Source: Enterococcus rotai (GTDB taxonomy: Bacteria > Bacillota > Bacilli > Lactobacillales > Enterococcaceae). Taken from it: a stretch of DNA of 64,000 bases. Made by a program: the position numbers and the translations under genes. A model generated the notes under the pieces. It ran no database searches, had not been told where the DNA came from, and saw only the letters and a program-made list of their open reading frames with translations. Positions 26,667 to 36,898 of this stretch are shown in pieces. The stretch is taken from positions 248,001 through 312,000 of the forward strand of contig NZ_CP013655.1 in NCBI RefSeq assembly GCF_001465345.1. The letters run 5' to 3'. The stretch's first letter is position 1. Every line of letters starts with the position of its first letter.

Positions 26667-27836
26667 TTAAGAGACACGGATCGGAAAACGACCAAAGCTC
26701 TGCTCTAAAATACGATCGCTCCCTAACTGATATAGTTGATTACTACGAATATCTAAAGCTAATTGAGTACTCAAATTCTTAGAGATTTTAGTGATAAGCG
26801 GCAAACTTAGATTTTTTTTCTTTTCCTTTAAAAAACGTTGCCCTTGCTCTGTAAAACCTAACACGTGTATGTAGTTATTTTGTCTGACACTCTCTATTTC
26901 ACATTGTTTCACATTGACTAAAATATAGGTTGCCAATCGTTGCAAACGTGTCCATGTGTAACGTTTGGTCTTAGCTTGTTCTATAAACTGATGAAAAGAA
27001 TCAGCTATTTTTGCGGCTTCTTGCAAACGATACTCGATGCCTTCTTTCATCTGATAAATCTCTCGGAGTTCTACTAGAGAGCTGCTAAGTACTTTATATT
27101 TTAATAATGGCCAATACTCTTCCCAAGAGACTGTCGGTGAACTACTCAAATCGATCGCCACTTGTGTTGGTAACACTCGTTTAACTTGATCTAATTCCTC
27201 TGAAAAAACAGCGTTTCTAATGGCTGTAGCACTCGCAAAATGTTGATATATTTTAGTATCGTGATAACCAGCTGCCTCCCGTTTTAAAGGATATAACGTC
27301 ATTGGCTTTTCATACGTTGCATTCTCTTTCGCATAACTTAAACCTAAAATATGATTGGGAGAAGAAAAATCGAATGCATCATTTGGATAAAATTTGCGAA
27401 AAACCTCTGTCATTTGCTGTGGATAACTCATGCCATTATTTTTGATTTCTTGGTAGGCTTGATCAATTTCCTTTTGATGATTGTGTACAAAATTTCCAAA
27501 GAGCTCATAATCCAGCTCTGATTGATTATCCGTACCAAAGCACAAATCATCACACTGCAAGTCTTGCAATAGCTTTACTCCACCTGATGCAAAATAATCA
27601 GCTGACTGTACGGCATATGCGAATGGCAATTCAATCACTAAATCCACGCCATGATTGAGCGCTTCTTTGGCACGTGTCCATTTATCAATAATAGCTGGTT
27701 CGCCTCGTTGTAAAAAGTTCCCACTCATCACAGCAATCACAATATCTGCACCACTCAGTTTCCGTGCCATTTCAGCGTGATACTGATGTCCATTATGGAA
27801 AGGATTATATTCAACAATAATGCCACAACTTCTCAT
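26667..27836 (-). CDS. tmcAL: tRNA(Met) cytidine acetate ligase (TmcAL/YlbM)
   Basis: A 389-residue protein. The N-terminal nucleotidyltransferase domain carries the HxGH-like NPFHNGH (residues 11-17) and [13 protein letters not shown]. The centre and C-terminus are the YlbM-specific tRNA-binding parts. TmcAL uses acetate and ATP to make N4-acetylcytidine at the wobble position of elongator tRNA-Met. It is last in the yqeG-nadD-rsfS cluster, 126 nt after the yqeM-like gene. Confidence 0.92.
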   Translation of the reverse strand: MRSCGIIVEYNPFHNGHQYHAEMARKLSGADIVIAVMSGNFLQRGEPAIIDKWTRAKEALNHGVDLVIELPFAYAVQSADYFASGGVKLLQDLQCDDLCFGTDNQSELDYELFGNFVHNHQKEIDQAYQEIKNNGMSYPQQMTEVFRKFYPNDAFDFSSPNHILGLSYAKENATYEKPMTLYPLKREAAGYHDTKIYQHFASATAIRNAVFSEELDQVKRVLPTQVAIDLSSSPTVSWEEYWPLLKYKVLSSSLVELREIYQMKEGIEYRLQEAAKIADSFHQFIEQAKTKRYTWTRLQRLATYILVNVKQCEIESVRQNNYIHVLGFTEQGQRFLKEKKKNLSLPLITKISKNLSTQLALDIRSNQLYQLGSDRILEQSFGRFPIRVS

Positions 27837-27962
27837 TTTTTTGCTCCTTCTTCCAGCCTTTTTCTACTAGAATTCCATCATAACATGTTTAGTTTATTAC
27901 GGAAACAAAAGAAAAATGAGCGGCAGCAACTTTTAAAAGTTTTGTACCACTCATCTATTAGA

Positions 27963-28700
27963 TTATTTTTTACAAACGAAAAACCAACGTCTGCTTTCTT
28001 CTGTTGGAGCTTCATCTGTGAAGTCAGCATAGACCTCAACATTCATAAAGCCAGCACTTTCCAGCATCATCAAATAATTTTCCATTGTATAGGTTCTTTC
28101 TTGATGCAGTTCATCCTGCCGAATAAACAGTTCATCATTCTCATGTTCTTTGACAAAGAACGTTAGAAAATGTTCAATACTATGCTCTTTTTCACCAGGA
28201 TAACTATCCCATAAAAAGGCAAATTCTTCTGTTTGGTAATGATAACTGTATTCTGGGAACACTTTATCTACTTGATAGATCGAATGAACGTCAAAAATAA
28301 AGACACCGTCATCTTCCAAAGCTTGATATACATCGTCAAATACTTGTTGGACTTCTTGACGGTTTGCCATATAACATAATGAATCAGAAAAACAAGTGAT
28401 TGCATGATATTGACCCATTTCAGATAAATCCATCATATTTCCTTGGACAAACTGAACATGAACTTCTTCTTCTGCAGCTCGTTTACTGGCCATCATCAGC
28501 ATTTCTTCGGATAAATCCAAAGCTGTGACTGTAAAGCCTGCTTTGGCAAAATTTACAGCTAATGCGCCAGTCCCGCAAGCCATTTCTAAAACATCCATTT
28601 TCCCATCTGGTAAATGACGTTTTGAAAATTCCAGCCATTCATTATAAAGACTATCATCCATTACCTCGTCATAGACAAAAGCAAATGTTTCATAAGCCAT
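27963..28700 (-). CDS. Class I SAM methyltransferase (YqeM-like)
   Basis: A 245-residue protein; motif I VLEMACGTGALAVNFA (about 39-54), acidic ALDLSEEM, and VQGNMMDLSEMG then ITCFSDSLCYM. Position directly after rsfS (one nt between stop and start codons) is conserved in Firmicutes, where the gene is called yqeM. Substrate unknown. Confidence 0.85.
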   Translation of the reverse strand: MAYETFAFVYDEVMDDSLYNEWLEFSKRHLPDGKMDVLEMACGTGALAVNFAKAGFTVTALDLSEEMLMMASKRAAEEEVHVQFVQGNMMDLSEMGQYHAITCFSDSLCYMANRQEVQQVFDDVYQALEDDGVFIFDVHSIYQVDKVFPEYSYHYQTEEFAFLWDSYPGEKEHSIEHFLTFFVKEHENDELFIRQDELHQERTYTMENYLMMLESAGFMNVEVYADFTDEAPTEESRRWFFVCKK

Positions 28701-28701
28701 A

Positions 28702-29055
28702 TTACTCGACCCAAGCGTGAAGGTCGACCATTGGTGCGTCTGACCAAAGTTTTTCTAAGTTATAAAACCCGCGTTCTGCTGATTGGAAGACGTGAACGAT
28801 AATATCGCCTAAATCGATCAAGACCCATTTACCGCCATCTTTCCCTTCAATTCGTTTTACTTCAACCTGTGCTTCTTCTTCTTTTTCAATAATTTCTTCC
28901 ACGATGGCATTGATTTGACGTTCACTTGTTGCTTGGCAAATCATAAAGTAATCTGCTAAAAGTGAAATCTCATGTACATCTAATGCGACAATTTCCTCTG
29001 CTCTTTTTGAATCAGCTGCTTTTACAGCGATTTCTAAAATCTGTTGACTATCTAT
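28702..29055 (-). CDS. rsfS: Ribosomal silencing factor RsfS, apparent AUA (or AUC) start
   Basis: RsfS (DUF143) binds uL14 and blocks subunit joining when nutrients are low. The conserved frame reads IDSQQILEIAVKAADSKRAEEIVALDV...DYFMICQATSERQINAI...GGKWVLIDLGDIIVHVF, 117 residues from ATA 29053-29055, the normal family length. There is no ATG, GTG or TTG in frame before the Met at 28944, which is inside the fold. An in-frame TAG lies just upstream, and GGAGG sits eight nt before the ATA (five before an ATC at 29056-29058). So initiation at AUA or AUC, or a start-codon mutation, is indicated. Confidence 0.85.
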   Translation of the reverse strand: MDSQQILEIAVKAADSKRAEEIVALDVHEISLLADYFMICQATSERQINAIVEEIIEKEEEAQVEVKRIEGKDGGKWVLIDLGDIIVHVFQSAERGFYNLEKLWSDAPMVDLHAWVE

Positions 29056-29316
29056 GATGGTTTCCTCCTAATTTTAAAATGGTAACAACGTTCCGCTTTG
29101 CTTCACCTTGTATTTTTCAACATCAGTTCACTTTATTCACTGTGTTTCAAAGCAAAAAGCATCACGAATAGTATTCCCTATTTTTCTGTCTGTGCTGTAC
29201 GAGTTCAATCAGCTTTTCCTTTGATCTAGCCTCTCAAAGCAACTCTTGAGGAAATTAGATAACCTTCACATGGAACAAAACACGTTCCATATTCAGATTC
29301 CTAAATTTCTAAAGAG
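29056..29316. other. Enlarged yqeK-rsfS gap with repeat-like sequence
   Basis: These genes are normally adjacent or overlapping. The gap holds the hairpin-repeat relative at 29121-29217 and a second inverted repeat ATGGAAC / GTTCCAT near 29270-29290. A segment near 29300 (minus strand GTGTTTAGCTC) is shared with the gap at 33230-33422. Confidence 0.6.
29121..29217 (-). repeat. Diverged copy of the fabK-fabD hairpin repeat
   Basis: On the minus strand it matches the left half of repeat unit 1 at 40347-40412: AAAAGCTGA, CTCGT-CAGCA, GAC, AAAAATAGG and GCTTTTTGC are shared in the same order and spacing. The right half differs. Confidence 0.6.
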
Positions 29317-29919
29317 CTAAACACTTTGCTCAGCTTTTCCTACTACCCAATAATTATATGTTTCAATCGTCTTTGGATAGATTTTTTGTTCTTGTTCGAT
29401 AAGGTGAACTAATGTATGTTTTGTTTCATATGCAACGGCTTCATCCAAGTCAACTAAAGCCAATTCACGAGCTTCTTTGACACCTGGAAAATTACGACCT
29501 GGTTCGATATAGTCTGCTACATATATAATTTTATCCAACAAACTCATTTTAGCAGCACCAGTGGTATGTAAGCGAATTGCTTCTAAAATTTCTTCATCAT
29601 TAATACCTAGTTCTCTTTGGACCATACTTGCGCCAACGAGTCCGTGCCAAATGGCATTGCCGTAATGTAACAGCTCCTGATCATAACCGTCTCGCTGAAT
29701 AATCATTTCAAATTCCTCATTCGGACGTTCTTTAGCGTAGTCGTGCGTTAAGGCTGCAATACTTGCTTTTTCTTCTGAAGCACCGTACTTAGCGGCTAAA
29801 GCTACTGCAGTCTCTTCCACACCTAAAACATGTTGAAAACGGCGTTCACTCATATGCATCTGAACTTCTTGCATCAATTCTTCTCGTTTGAACGAGGTGT
29901 ATTTACCACTAAAATCCAT
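29317..29919 (-). CDS. yqeK: YqeK, HD-domain diadenosine tetraphosphatase-type hydrolase
   Basis: A 200-residue HD-superfamily protein with metal ligands His30 (RFQHVLGVEE) and His59-Asp60 (LTHDYAKE), then IWHGLVGA and LHTTGA. YqeK enzymes are reported as symmetrical Ap4A hydrolases. The start overlaps the end of nadD by 11 nt, so the two are coupled. The gap to rsfS downstream is unusually long (261 nt). Confidence 0.9.
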   Translation of the reverse strand: MDFSGKYTSFKREELMQEVQMHMSERRFQHVLGVEETAVALAAKYGASEEKASIAALTHDYAKERPNEEFEMIIQRDGYDQELLHYGNAIWHGLVGASMVQRELGINDEEILEAIRLHTTGAAKMSLLDKIIYVADYIEPGRNFPGVKEARELALVDLDEAVAYETKHTLVHLIEQEQKIYPKTIETYNYWVVGKAEQSV

Positions 29920-30553
29920 CTACATACAGCTCCTTTTCTTCTATATAGTGTATCACACTATCAGGTAGTAAGTAGCGTGTAGAACAACCATTTTTGATCT
30001 TTTCCCGAATAAGAGTTGAACTAATATCCATTTGAGGTACATCCACCCACATAATTGGATAAGGTGTGATCGTTCCGTAATGAGGACGGCGGATACCGAC
30101 AAAATTAGTTAATGTCAATAACTCATCGATCTTATACCACTTTGGTAAATATTCTACCATGTCTCCACCAATGATAAAATAGTAATCTGTATCCGGATTA
30201 TTTTGTGTTAAAGCTTTCATCGTGTCGTATGTGTAACTTTTTCCTTTACGGAACAACTCGATCGGCTCAACTGCTAAATTATGATTATCCGTAATTGCAA
30301 GCTCTAGCATTGCTAATCGGTGTTGACTATCGATCGTCTTTTTTTCATCTACATGAGGTGGTAAATAAGTAGGCATCAAATAGACTTTATCAAGCCCCAG
30401 CTGTTGTTGCACTTGATCGGCCATCACTAAATGAGCCAAATGAACTGGATTAAAATTTCCACCTAATATTCCTACCTGTTTACGCTTTTGAAAAAGCTCT
30501 GCTTCTTCCACAATTACTTCTGCTTTTAATACTGCATTCGTATTTGTCCCCAT
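29909..30553 (-). CDS. nadD: Nicotinate-nucleotide adenylyltransferase
   Basis: A 214-residue protein from ATG 30553. A TTG 15 nt upstream lies inside the GGAGG site and is rejected. It has the nucleotidyltransferase motif GGNFNPVHLAHL and the C-terminal ISSTLIREK. NadD converts nicotinate mononucleotide and ATP to deamido-NAD in the NAD pathway. The order yhbY-nadD-yqeK is standard for Firmicutes. Confidence 0.95.
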   Translation of the reverse strand: MGTNTNAVLKAEVIVEEAELFQKRKQVGILGGNFNPVHLAHLVMADQVQQQLGLDKVYLMPTYLPPHVDEKKTIDSQHRLAMLELAITDNHNLAVEPIELFRKGKSYTYDTMKALTQNNPDTDYYFIIGGDMVEYLPKWYKIDELLTLTNFVGIRRPHYGTITPYPIMWVDVPQMDISSTLIREKIKNGCSTRYLLPDSVIHYIEEKELYVDGF

Positions 30554-30571
30554 TTTTCTTACCTCCAAGTT

Positions 30572-30883
30572 TTAAATTGCTTTAACTTCTTTAGAGATCT
30601 TTTGATATTTTTCATTAGATGATGGTTTGAATAATACTAGTACACGACCAATGATTTGAACGATATCACAATGAATATCCGCTTTTAATGCCACTGCCAC
30701 ATCTTCAGCGATCTCATCAGTATTTTGTAACAAAGTGACTTTGATCAATTCACGTTTTTCTAACGCTTCATTGATTTGTACCACCATCGCAGAGTTCAAG
30801 CCGCCTTTACCAATTTGAAAAATCGGTTGTAAATGGTGAGCTTGGCTGCGTAAAAAACGCTTTTGTTTTCCTCTTAAATCCAC
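30572..30883 (-). CDS. yhbY: YhbY-type CRM-domain RNA-binding protein
   Basis: A 103-residue single CRM domain: LRGKQKRFLRSQAHHL at the start, the GKGG loop (QIGKGGLNS) near 26, and VALKADIHCDIVQIIGRVLVLFK. YhbY homologues bind precursor 50S particles. It lies between yqeH and nadD. Confidence 0.92.
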   Translation of the reverse strand: MDLRGKQKRFLRSQAHHLQPIFQIGKGGLNSAMVVQINEALEKRELIKVTLLQNTDEIAEDVAVALKADIHCDIVQIIGRVLVLFKPSSNEKYQKISKEVKAI

Positions 30884-30914
30884 TAATTTTCCTTCTCTCT
30901 ATTCTCACTTATGA

Positions 30915-32030
30915 TTAAATCAAGGCTTTTCTTCTTAAAACGTCGACGCCTTTTGGTGCCCAGCCAGCAACCACACATGGTTCTGTGACCGTGATCCAGC
31001 CTAGTCCGGCAAAAACAATATCTGTTTTTTCTTTGATAGAAAATTCAAAACGAACCAATTCAGGAAATTCTGACACTTCATCAGGACGTGGTGGTTGTAA
31101 CAAACCGCCAACATGTTTCTCATAAAAGGCGTCAGCTGTCACTAATTTAGTTCGGTGAATTGCTAAATCATTTGATACGTAGGCAATAAATGAACTACGC
31201 TCTCCTTGAATGAAATCAAATCGGGCCAACCCACCTAAAAATAATGTTTGTTCAGGGTTTAGTTGATACACCTTAGGTTTGATCTCTTTTTGCGGTGCGA
31301 TAATTTTTAAGTCTTTTTTACCAAGGTAATGCGCCATTTGATGGCGATGAATAATTCCCGGTGTATCGATCAAAAAATGGCCATCATCTAAAGGAATTTC
31401 AATTTTATCCAATGTTGTTCCCGGAAATTGCGATGTTGTAATAACATCTTGAACTCCAGCTGTCTGTTTGATGATTTGATTGATCAATGTTGATTTACCA
31501 ACATTCGTTACCCCGACCACATAAACATCTTTACCATCACGATATTTTTCGATCGTTTTAAGTAAATGCTCCATTTCCTGCGGTTTTTTAGCACTTGTCA
31601 ATAATACATCAACAGGACGTAAGCCTTCTTCATGAGCACGTTCTCTCATCCATTGAATCATCTTAGGCTTCTTTAATGATTTAGGTAAAATATCGACTTT
31701 ATTCCCTACCATCAAAACAGGATTATCGCCAATAAAACGATGTAGTCCTGGAATTAATGATCCGTTAAAATCAAAAATATCCACTACATTGACGATCAAT
31801 GCATCCTCTTTTCCTAATTCATTTAGCAAACGTAAAAAATCATCGTCTGTTAATTGAACATCTTGAATATCATTATAATGTCTTAAACGAAAACAACGTT
31901 GGCAATAAACTTCCCCTGTTTCCATCCCTTTTTCAAATGCAGCTTTTGGCGTATAGCCTAATTCATTCGGGTGTTCCGTTTGAATGACTGCACCACAGCC
32001 GATACAGTGAATTGCTTCCATATCACTCAT
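30915..32030 (-). CDS. yqeH: Ribosome-biogenesis GTPase YqeH
   Basis: A 371-residue circularly permuted GTPase. Start ATG 32030 is chosen because it overlaps the yqeG stop as ATGA and has AAAGG nine nt upstream. An N-terminal zinc finger (CIGC...CQRC) is followed by G4 NKVD, G5 SAK, G1 GVTNVGKS and G3 DTPG, then the C-terminal domain. YqeH is needed for 30S assembly. Confidence 0.95.
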   Translation of the reverse strand: MSDMEAIHCIGCGAVIQTEHPNELGYTPKAAFEKGMETGEVYCQRCFRLRHYNDIQDVQLTDDDFLRLLNELGKEDALIVNVVDIFDFNGSLIPGLHRFIGDNPVLMVGNKVDILPKSLKKPKMIQWMRERAHEEGLRPVDVLLTSAKKPQEMEHLLKTIEKYRDGKDVYVVGVTNVGKSTLINQIIKQTAGVQDVITTSQFPGTTLDKIEIPLDDGHFLIDTPGIIHRHQMAHYLGKKDLKIIAPQKEIKPKVYQLNPEQTLFLGGLARFDFIQGERSSFIAYVSNDLAIHRTKLVTADAFYEKHVGGLLQPPRPDEVSEFPELVRFEFSIKEKTDIVFAGLGWITVTEPCVVAGWAPKGVDVLRRKALI

Positions 32031-32554
32031 TCTAGTCCGCCTTTCCATATCATATCTGGATGTTTCTTCGCTAAATGTTTCATGATTTTCCGTTCAAAAA
32101 ATCGATTGATTTTCGTATTCCAACCATCAGTATCAACAATCGGACGAACTAAAATATTTCTGATCCCAGCAGCATTTGCACCACGAATATCAGTCATGAT
32201 TTGATCACCAACCATTACTAATTCTTCTGGCTTTAAATTTAATTTCTTTTCAGCTTCTCTGAAACCTCTAGTTGACGGTTTTAACGCTCTAGATACATAT
32301 TCTAAATCAAATTTTTCAACTGCTCGTTTAATACGGCTAGATTTATTATTTGATACAACGATAACTGGAATTCCAGCATTTTTCATTTCGAGGATCCATG
32401 ATAGTAATTCTTCAGTCCCGTCTGGATTATTCCACGCAATCAAGGTATTGTCTAAATCAGTCAATACTGCCTTGATCCCTAAATTTTTTAATTGGTTCGG
32501 TGTGATTTTATAAATCGCATCTACCATCCAAGTTGGTTTAAATTTTGAAAACAT
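32027..32554 (-). CDS. yqeG: YqeG-family HAD phosphatase
   Basis: A 175-residue HAD IIIA hydrolase. ATG 32554 has AGGAG five nt upstream and is preferred to the longer frame. Motif I is LTDLDNTL (Asp nucleophile), motif II VVSNN, and motif III/IV MVGDQIMTDIRGAN. It heads the cluster and couples to yqeH by a 4-nt overlap. Substrate is uncertain; members are related to phosphatidylglycerophosphate phosphatases. Confidence 0.9.
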   Translation of the reverse strand: MFSKFKPTWMVDAIYKITPNQLKNLGIKAVLTDLDNTLIAWNNPDGTEELLSWILEMKNAGIPVIVVSNNKSSRIKRAVEKFDLEYVSRALKPSTRGFREAEKKLNLKPEELVMVGDQIMTDIRGANAAGIRNILVRPIVDTDGWNTKINRFFERKIMKHLAKKHPDMIWKGGLE

Positions 32555-32779
32555 AGTAACTCCTCTCATCTCCACCATAAACTATTTCATAGTGAAAGGA
32601 GTACTAAGCTAGCACTCCTCCAATTTGTATTATACTGCATTTTTGCGAAAAATTCTATAAATGCTCATTATAAGTTTTCATAAGATTCGATGACAATCGT
32701 ATGACAGTTCAAACATTGATTTGTTACTTTCTTGATTTCTATGATAAGCTTTTTGTAAATAAATAAAATGAGGAAAAAA

Positions 32780-33172
32780 ATGGCTGTTACAATCAAAAAA
32801 GCATCAATCAATCTTTTTGTCCCTGATACAGAAATTGCAATGACACTTTATGAAAAAATATTCGATGCAAAGAATATAAAATTGGTGCTTGCGGAAGAAG
32901 GAAACTCTGCTCGTTTCAGCATTGGTGAAAGTTTGTTTGCTTTAGCCGATGAACAACCAGAAAACGGCGGAAAATCACCTTTGACATTGCAGGGAGTACC
33001 GCTTTGTATCCAGTTGATTTGTGATAATGTTGAAGAGCTTGTTGAAAAAACATTGGCTGCTGGCTGTACTTTAGACATGCCCATCACTGTTGTGCCAAAT
33101 AAATTTAAAGTGGCAAATATCAAAGATCCATTTGGTTTTATCTGGTCGATTTCAGAAGTCTATACTTATTGA
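32780..33172 (+). CDS. VOC (glyoxalase/bleomycin-resistance fold) protein, PhnB-like
   Basis: A 130-residue protein from ATG 32780 (MAVTIKKASINLFV), chosen for its GAGG site seven nt ahead. It has paired beta-alpha-beta-beta-beta modules: SINLFVPDTEIAMTLYEKIF, FALADEQPENGG, IQLICDNVEELVEK, and IKDPFGFIWSISEV at the end, typical of PhnB-like VOC proteins. Substrate unknown. A strong terminator follows. Confidence 0.8.
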   Translation: MAVTIKKASINLFVPDTEIAMTLYEKIFDAKNIKLVLAEEGNSARFSIGESLFALADEQPENGGKSPLTLQGVPLCIQLICDNVEELVEKTLAAGCTLDMPITVVPNKFKVANIKDPFGFIWSISEVYTY

Positions 33173-33186
33173 GAACAGCACAAAAA

Positions 33187-33229
33187 AGAGAGCGGGACAA
33201 AACTAAAAATCAGTTTTGTTTCGCTCTCT
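33187..33229. terminator. Bidirectional terminator
   Basis: 18-nt arms AGAGAGCGGGACAAAACT (33187-33204) and AGTTTTGTTTCGCTCTCT (33212-33229) pair with two mismatches. Similar GGAACAAAACT-type hairpins occur at 41700 and 48707. Confidence 0.75.
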
Positions 33230-33422
33230 AAACCCGAATAAACGGCGAGAAAAAAGCAGCTCCTTCGGAAATAAGCTGAAATTGCTGTAAAACACAACGA
33301 GGAACGAGTTGATGTTGCACAGTACCTACTTGGTCACAAAAATTTGAAAAACAATTTTCGTGAATTCCTTCTTATTTCTCGGAGCTAAACACTTTTATCT
33401 CGGCCTCTTCTTATATCCCCAA
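33230..33422. other. Downstream region of accA with hairpins, no gene
   Basis: Contains CACAAAAATTT / AATTTTCGTG (about 33338-33366) and a minus-strand GTGTTTAGCTCCGAGAAAT segment resembling the yqeK-rsfS gap. Probably repeat-derived. Confidence 0.5.
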
Positions 33423-34208
33423 TCAATATTTACGAAAACGCTGATAGCGATTTTCCAGAAGCACATCCGTTTCTAATTGAGACAGTTCAGTAAACTTACT
33501 AATAAGTGCTTTTTGAATCATTCGATTGATTTTTGGTTGTTCTAATACTTCACCGTTCATTTCTTCTGGGATCACACGATCAATGATCGTTAATTCTTTT
33601 AATTCTGTTGCTGTGATCTTCATTAACTCAGCTGCTTCTTTAGCTCGACTTCCATCTTTCCAAAGAATTGAAGCAAATCCTTCTGGAGAGAGCACCGCGT
33701 AGATCGTGTGTTCTAACATCCAAACTTCATCAGCCACTGCGAGTGCTAATGCACCGCCACTGCCACCTTCACCAATAATAATTGCAATGATCGGCACACT
33801 TAAATCAGACATTCCTATTAGATTTCTAGCAATTGCCTCACCTTCACCACGCTCTTCTGCTTCAATTCCACAATAAGCGCCTGCTGTATTGATAAACGTA
33901 ACCACTGGTCGGCCGAATTTTTCAGCTTGTTTCATTAAACGTAAGGCTTTACGATATCCCTCAGGATGGGGTGCGCCAAAATTCCGTTCAATATTTTCAG
34001 GTAAATTGCGCCCTTTTTGAATCCCAACGACCGTCACCGGCTTGTCTTCTAACGTTGCAACACCACCGACAACAGCCAAGTCATCGCCAAAGTAACGATC
34101 ACCATGGAATTCTATAAAATCATCAAAGACTGCCGCAATATATTCTAATGACGTATAGCGATCTTGCGCTCTAGCTAGGGTGACAATATCATTGGCTGTT
34201 TTTTCCAT
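33423..34208 (-). CDS. accA: Acetyl-CoA carboxylase carboxyltransferase subunit alpha
   Basis: About 261 residues from ATG 34208, two nt after the accD stop. A GTG 12 nt upstream leaves no room for a ribosome site. Core motifs are [33 protein letters not shown], and [12 protein letters not shown]. With AccD it transfers carboxyl from biotin to acetyl-CoA, giving malonyl-CoA. Last gene of the fatty-acid operon. Confidence 0.95.
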   Translation of the reverse strand: MEKTANDIVTLARAQDRYTSLEYIAAVFDDFIEFHGDRYFGDDLAVVGGVATLEDKPVTVVGIQKGRNLPENIERNFGAPHPEGYRKALRLMKQAEKFGRPVVTFINTAGAYCGIEAEERGEGEAIARNLIGMSDLSVPIIAIIIGEGGSGGALALAVADEVWMLEHTIYAVLSPEGFASILWKDGSRAKEAAELMKITATELKELTIIDRVIPEEMNGEVLEQPKINRMIQKALISKFTELSQLETDVLLENRYQRFRKY

Positions 34209-34210
34209 CG

Positions 34211-35077
34211 CTATTTCCACCCTTTCATCGTATGAATTTTTATTAGTTTACTAAGTGTTTCCTGCATTTGATTTCTAGGAACAATCTTATCAACAAATCC
34301 ATGATCTAATAAAAACTCGGCTTTTTGAAAATCATCTGGTAATTCTTGACGAATGGTTTGTTCGATCACGCGTCGTCCAGCAAAACCAATCAAACTTTGC
34401 GGTTCAGCTAAAATAACATCCCCATCCATAGCAAAACTAGCTGTAACACCGCCAGTTGTTGGATCAGTCAGTACTGTGATATAAAATAAGTCCGCATTAC
34501 TATGGCGTTTAAGCGCACCTGAGATTTTTGCCATCTGCATCAGAGAAAAAATCCCCTCTTGCATTCTTGCTCCACCTGATGCGGTAAAAATAATTACAGG
34601 CAAGCGTTGTTCAGTGGCACGTTCAAACAGACGGGTAATTTTTTCGCCTACGACTGTCCCCATACTACCCATGATAAAATTAGCATCCATTACCCCGATC
34701 CCGATTTCTTGACCATCGATTTTCGCTTTACCAGTTAAAACAGCTTCATGAAGTTCTGTTTTTTCCTGCATTATCGCAATTTTATCTAAATAACCTGGAA
34801 AGGTTAACGGATCTTTTGTAATTAAATCTGTATCCCATTCTTCAAAACTTTTTTCGTCGACTGTCAAGGCAAGTCGTTCCCACGCACCGATTCTAAAACT
34901 ATAACCACAATAAGGACAGACTTTTTCTGCCCCCATATCTTTTGTATAGAGCGTACGTTTGCAACAAGGACATTTAGCCCACATATTATCTGGAACTGTA
35001 GGTTTGTTTACAGCAGATTGGTCGCCCGCGCGATTCGGATTGATTCGAATGTAGTTTTTCTTTTTAAATAAAGCCAT
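34211..35077 (-). CDS. accD: Acetyl-CoA carboxylase carboxyltransferase subunit beta
   Basis: A 288-residue protein. The N-terminal zinc ribbon CPCC...CPYC is at about 37-59, followed by the crotonase-like carboxyltransferase domain ([37 protein letters not shown]). Partner of AccA. Confidence 0.95.
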   Translation of the reverse strand: MALFKKKNYIRINPNRAGDQSAVNKPTVPDNMWAKCPCCKRTLYTKDMGAEKVCPYCGYSFRIGAWERLALTVDEKSFEEWDTDLITKDPLTFPGYLDKIAIMQEKTELHEAVLTGKAKIDGQEIGIGVMDANFIMGSMGTVVGEKITRLFERATEQRLPVIIFTASGGARMQEGIFSLMQMAKISGALKRHSNADLFYITVLTDPTTGGVTASFAMDGDVILAEPQSLIGFAGRRVIEQTIRQELPDDFQKAEFLLDHGFVDKIVPRNQMQETLSKLIKIHTMKGWK

Positions 35078-35091
35078 ACACCTGCTCCTTT

Positions 35092-36462
35092 TTAATTATC
35101 GCTTTCTGGTTCCCAATTTGGTAAAAATGTTTCTTGTAAAAAGCTTGTATCGTAATCACCAGCGAGCACGTTTTTATGAGTAATCAAATCTAGCTGAAAT
35201 TCTGCATTTGTGATAATTCCATCTGTCACAATCTCATGTAACGCCCGTTGCATCTTCATCAAAGCATCCATGCGATCTTCCCCATGAACGATCACCTTAG
35301 CGATCATTGAATCATAAAAAGGCGGAATCGTATAGCCGGAATACATTGCACTATCTACTCTTAAGCCCATACCGCCACTTGGTAGCAGCAGATTTTTGAT
35401 TTTCCCTGGAGAAGGAGCAAAGTTAAATGCTGGGTTTTCAGCGTTGATTCGACATTCAATCGCATGCCCCGTAATCGTAATATCTTCTTGGGTATAAGGT
35501 AACTCTTCCCCGGAAGCAATTTTTAATTGAGCTTTAACAAGATCGATCCCTGTAACCATTTCTGTCACAGGATGCTCAACTTGAATTCGAGTGTTCATTT
35601 CCATAAAATAAAATTCACCAGATTTATCCATCAAAAATTCGATTGTTCCAGCATTTTCATATTGTACGGCTTTGGCTGCACGAACAGCTGTTTCACCTAA
35701 TAATTGACGTTTTTCAGGTGAAATTGCAATTGAAGGTGATTCTTCTAACACTTTTTGATTATTTCTTTGTAAAGAACAATCACGTTCGCCTAAATGAATC
35801 ACATGACCATATTGATCGCCTAAAATCTGCACTTCAATATGTCGTGCTGGGTAAATAATTTTTTCCAGATACATATCGTCATTACCAAAAGCTGCTTTCG
35901 CTTCTTGTTGTGCTGAAGTAAAGTGTTGCGGTAATTCTTCTTTGCTCAATACTTTACGGATCCCTTTACCACCACCACCAGCGGCAGCTTTTAGCATAAC
36001 GGGATAGCCAATATCAGCTGCAATCGTCAACGCTTCTTCAACTGAATTGATGACACCTGTGCTTCCAGGAATAACTGGCACATTCGCCTTTTGCATCAAT
36101 TCTCGGGCATTGATTTTATTTCCCATCGCATCGATCGTTGCAGCTTTTGGACCAATAAAAGTAATATTGCACTCTTCACACATTGCTGCAAACTGACTAT
36201 TTTCCGATAAAAATCCAAAACCTGGATGAATTGCTTCAGCATTTGTTACAATCGCTGCGCTTAATACGCTTTGAACATTTAAATAAGAATCAGCTGCTTT
36301 CGCTGGCCCAATACAGATTGCTTCATCTGCAAGCTGTGCGTGCAGTGCTTCTTTATCTGCTTCGGAATAGACCGCTACAGTTTGCACTCCTAATTCACGA
36401 CATGCTCGAATGATTCGAACAGCGATTTCTCCTCTATTTGCAATTAAAACTTTTGAAAACAT
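35092..36462 (-). CDS. accC: Biotin carboxylase
   Basis: A 456-residue ATP-grasp enzyme: [20 protein letters not shown], the Gly-rich lid loop [44 protein letters not shown]. It carboxylates biotin on AccB using ATP and bicarbonate. 7 nt after the fabZ stop. Confidence 0.96.
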   Translation of the reverse strand: MFSKVLIANRGEIAVRIIRACRELGVQTVAVYSEADKEALHAQLADEAICIGPAKAADSYLNVQSVLSAAIVTNAEAIHPGFGFLSENSQFAAMCEECNITFIGPKAATIDAMGNKINARELMQKANVPVIPGSTGVINSVEEALTIAADIGYPVMLKAAAGGGGKGIRKVLSKEELPQHFTSAQQEAKAAFGNDDMYLEKIIYPARHIEVQILGDQYGHVIHLGERDCSLQRNNQKVLEESPSIAISPEKRQLLGETAVRAAKAVQYENAGTIEFLMDKSGEFYFMEMNTRIQVEHPVTEMVTGIDLVKAQLKIASGEELPYTQEDITITGHAIECRINAENPAFNFAPSPGKIKNLLLPSGGMGLRVDSAMYSGYTIPPFYDSMIAKVIVHGEDRMDALMKMQRALHEIVTDGIITNAEFQLDLITHKNVLAGDYDTSFLQETFLPNWEPESDN

Positions 36463-36469
36463 AGCTCAC

Positions 36470-36895
36470 CTATCCAATCATAAAGGTCAATTCTGCTTCC
36501 GCTACTTTTTTCCCATTCACAGTTGCAGTTCCTTTGCCGATGCCGGCTATTGATTTTACTTTCATAATTTCTACTTCTAACATCAAAGTATCACCTGGAA
36601 CAACTTTTTGTCTAAATTTGGCTTTATCGATTCCGCCAAAGTAGGCTGTCTTGCCTTTAAAATCCGGCATCGCTAATAATGCTACAGCACCTGCTTGAGC
36701 TAGTGCTTCCAAAATCAAAACGCCTGGCATCACGGGTTCTCCCGGAAAGTGACCTTGAAAAAATGGTTCATTGATTGTAACATTTTTCTTTGCAATAACT
36801 TTTTCTCCAACAACGATTTCTTCAACTGTATCCAACAATAAGAAAGGATAACGATGTGGAATGACTTCTTTGATTTCTTGAATAGTCATTTTCAT
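36470..36895 (-). CDS. fabZ: 3-hydroxyacyl-ACP dehydratase FabZ
   Basis: A 141-residue hot-dog fold enzyme with [11 protein letters not shown], catalytic His49 ([14 protein letters not shown]) and Glu63 (ILEALAQ). It removes water from 3-hydroxyacyl-ACP in each elongation cycle. Some enterococcal homologues (FabN) also isomerise; position in the main fab cluster favours FabZ. Confidence 0.93.
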   Translation of the reverse strand: MKMTIQEIKEVIPHRYPFLLLDTVEEIVVGEKVIAKKNVTINEPFFQGHFPGEPVMPGVLILEALAQAGAVALLAMPDFKGKTAYFGGIDKAKFRQKVVPGDTLMLEVEIMKVKSIAGIGKGTATVNGKKVAEAELTFMIG

Positions 36896-36898
36896 AGC

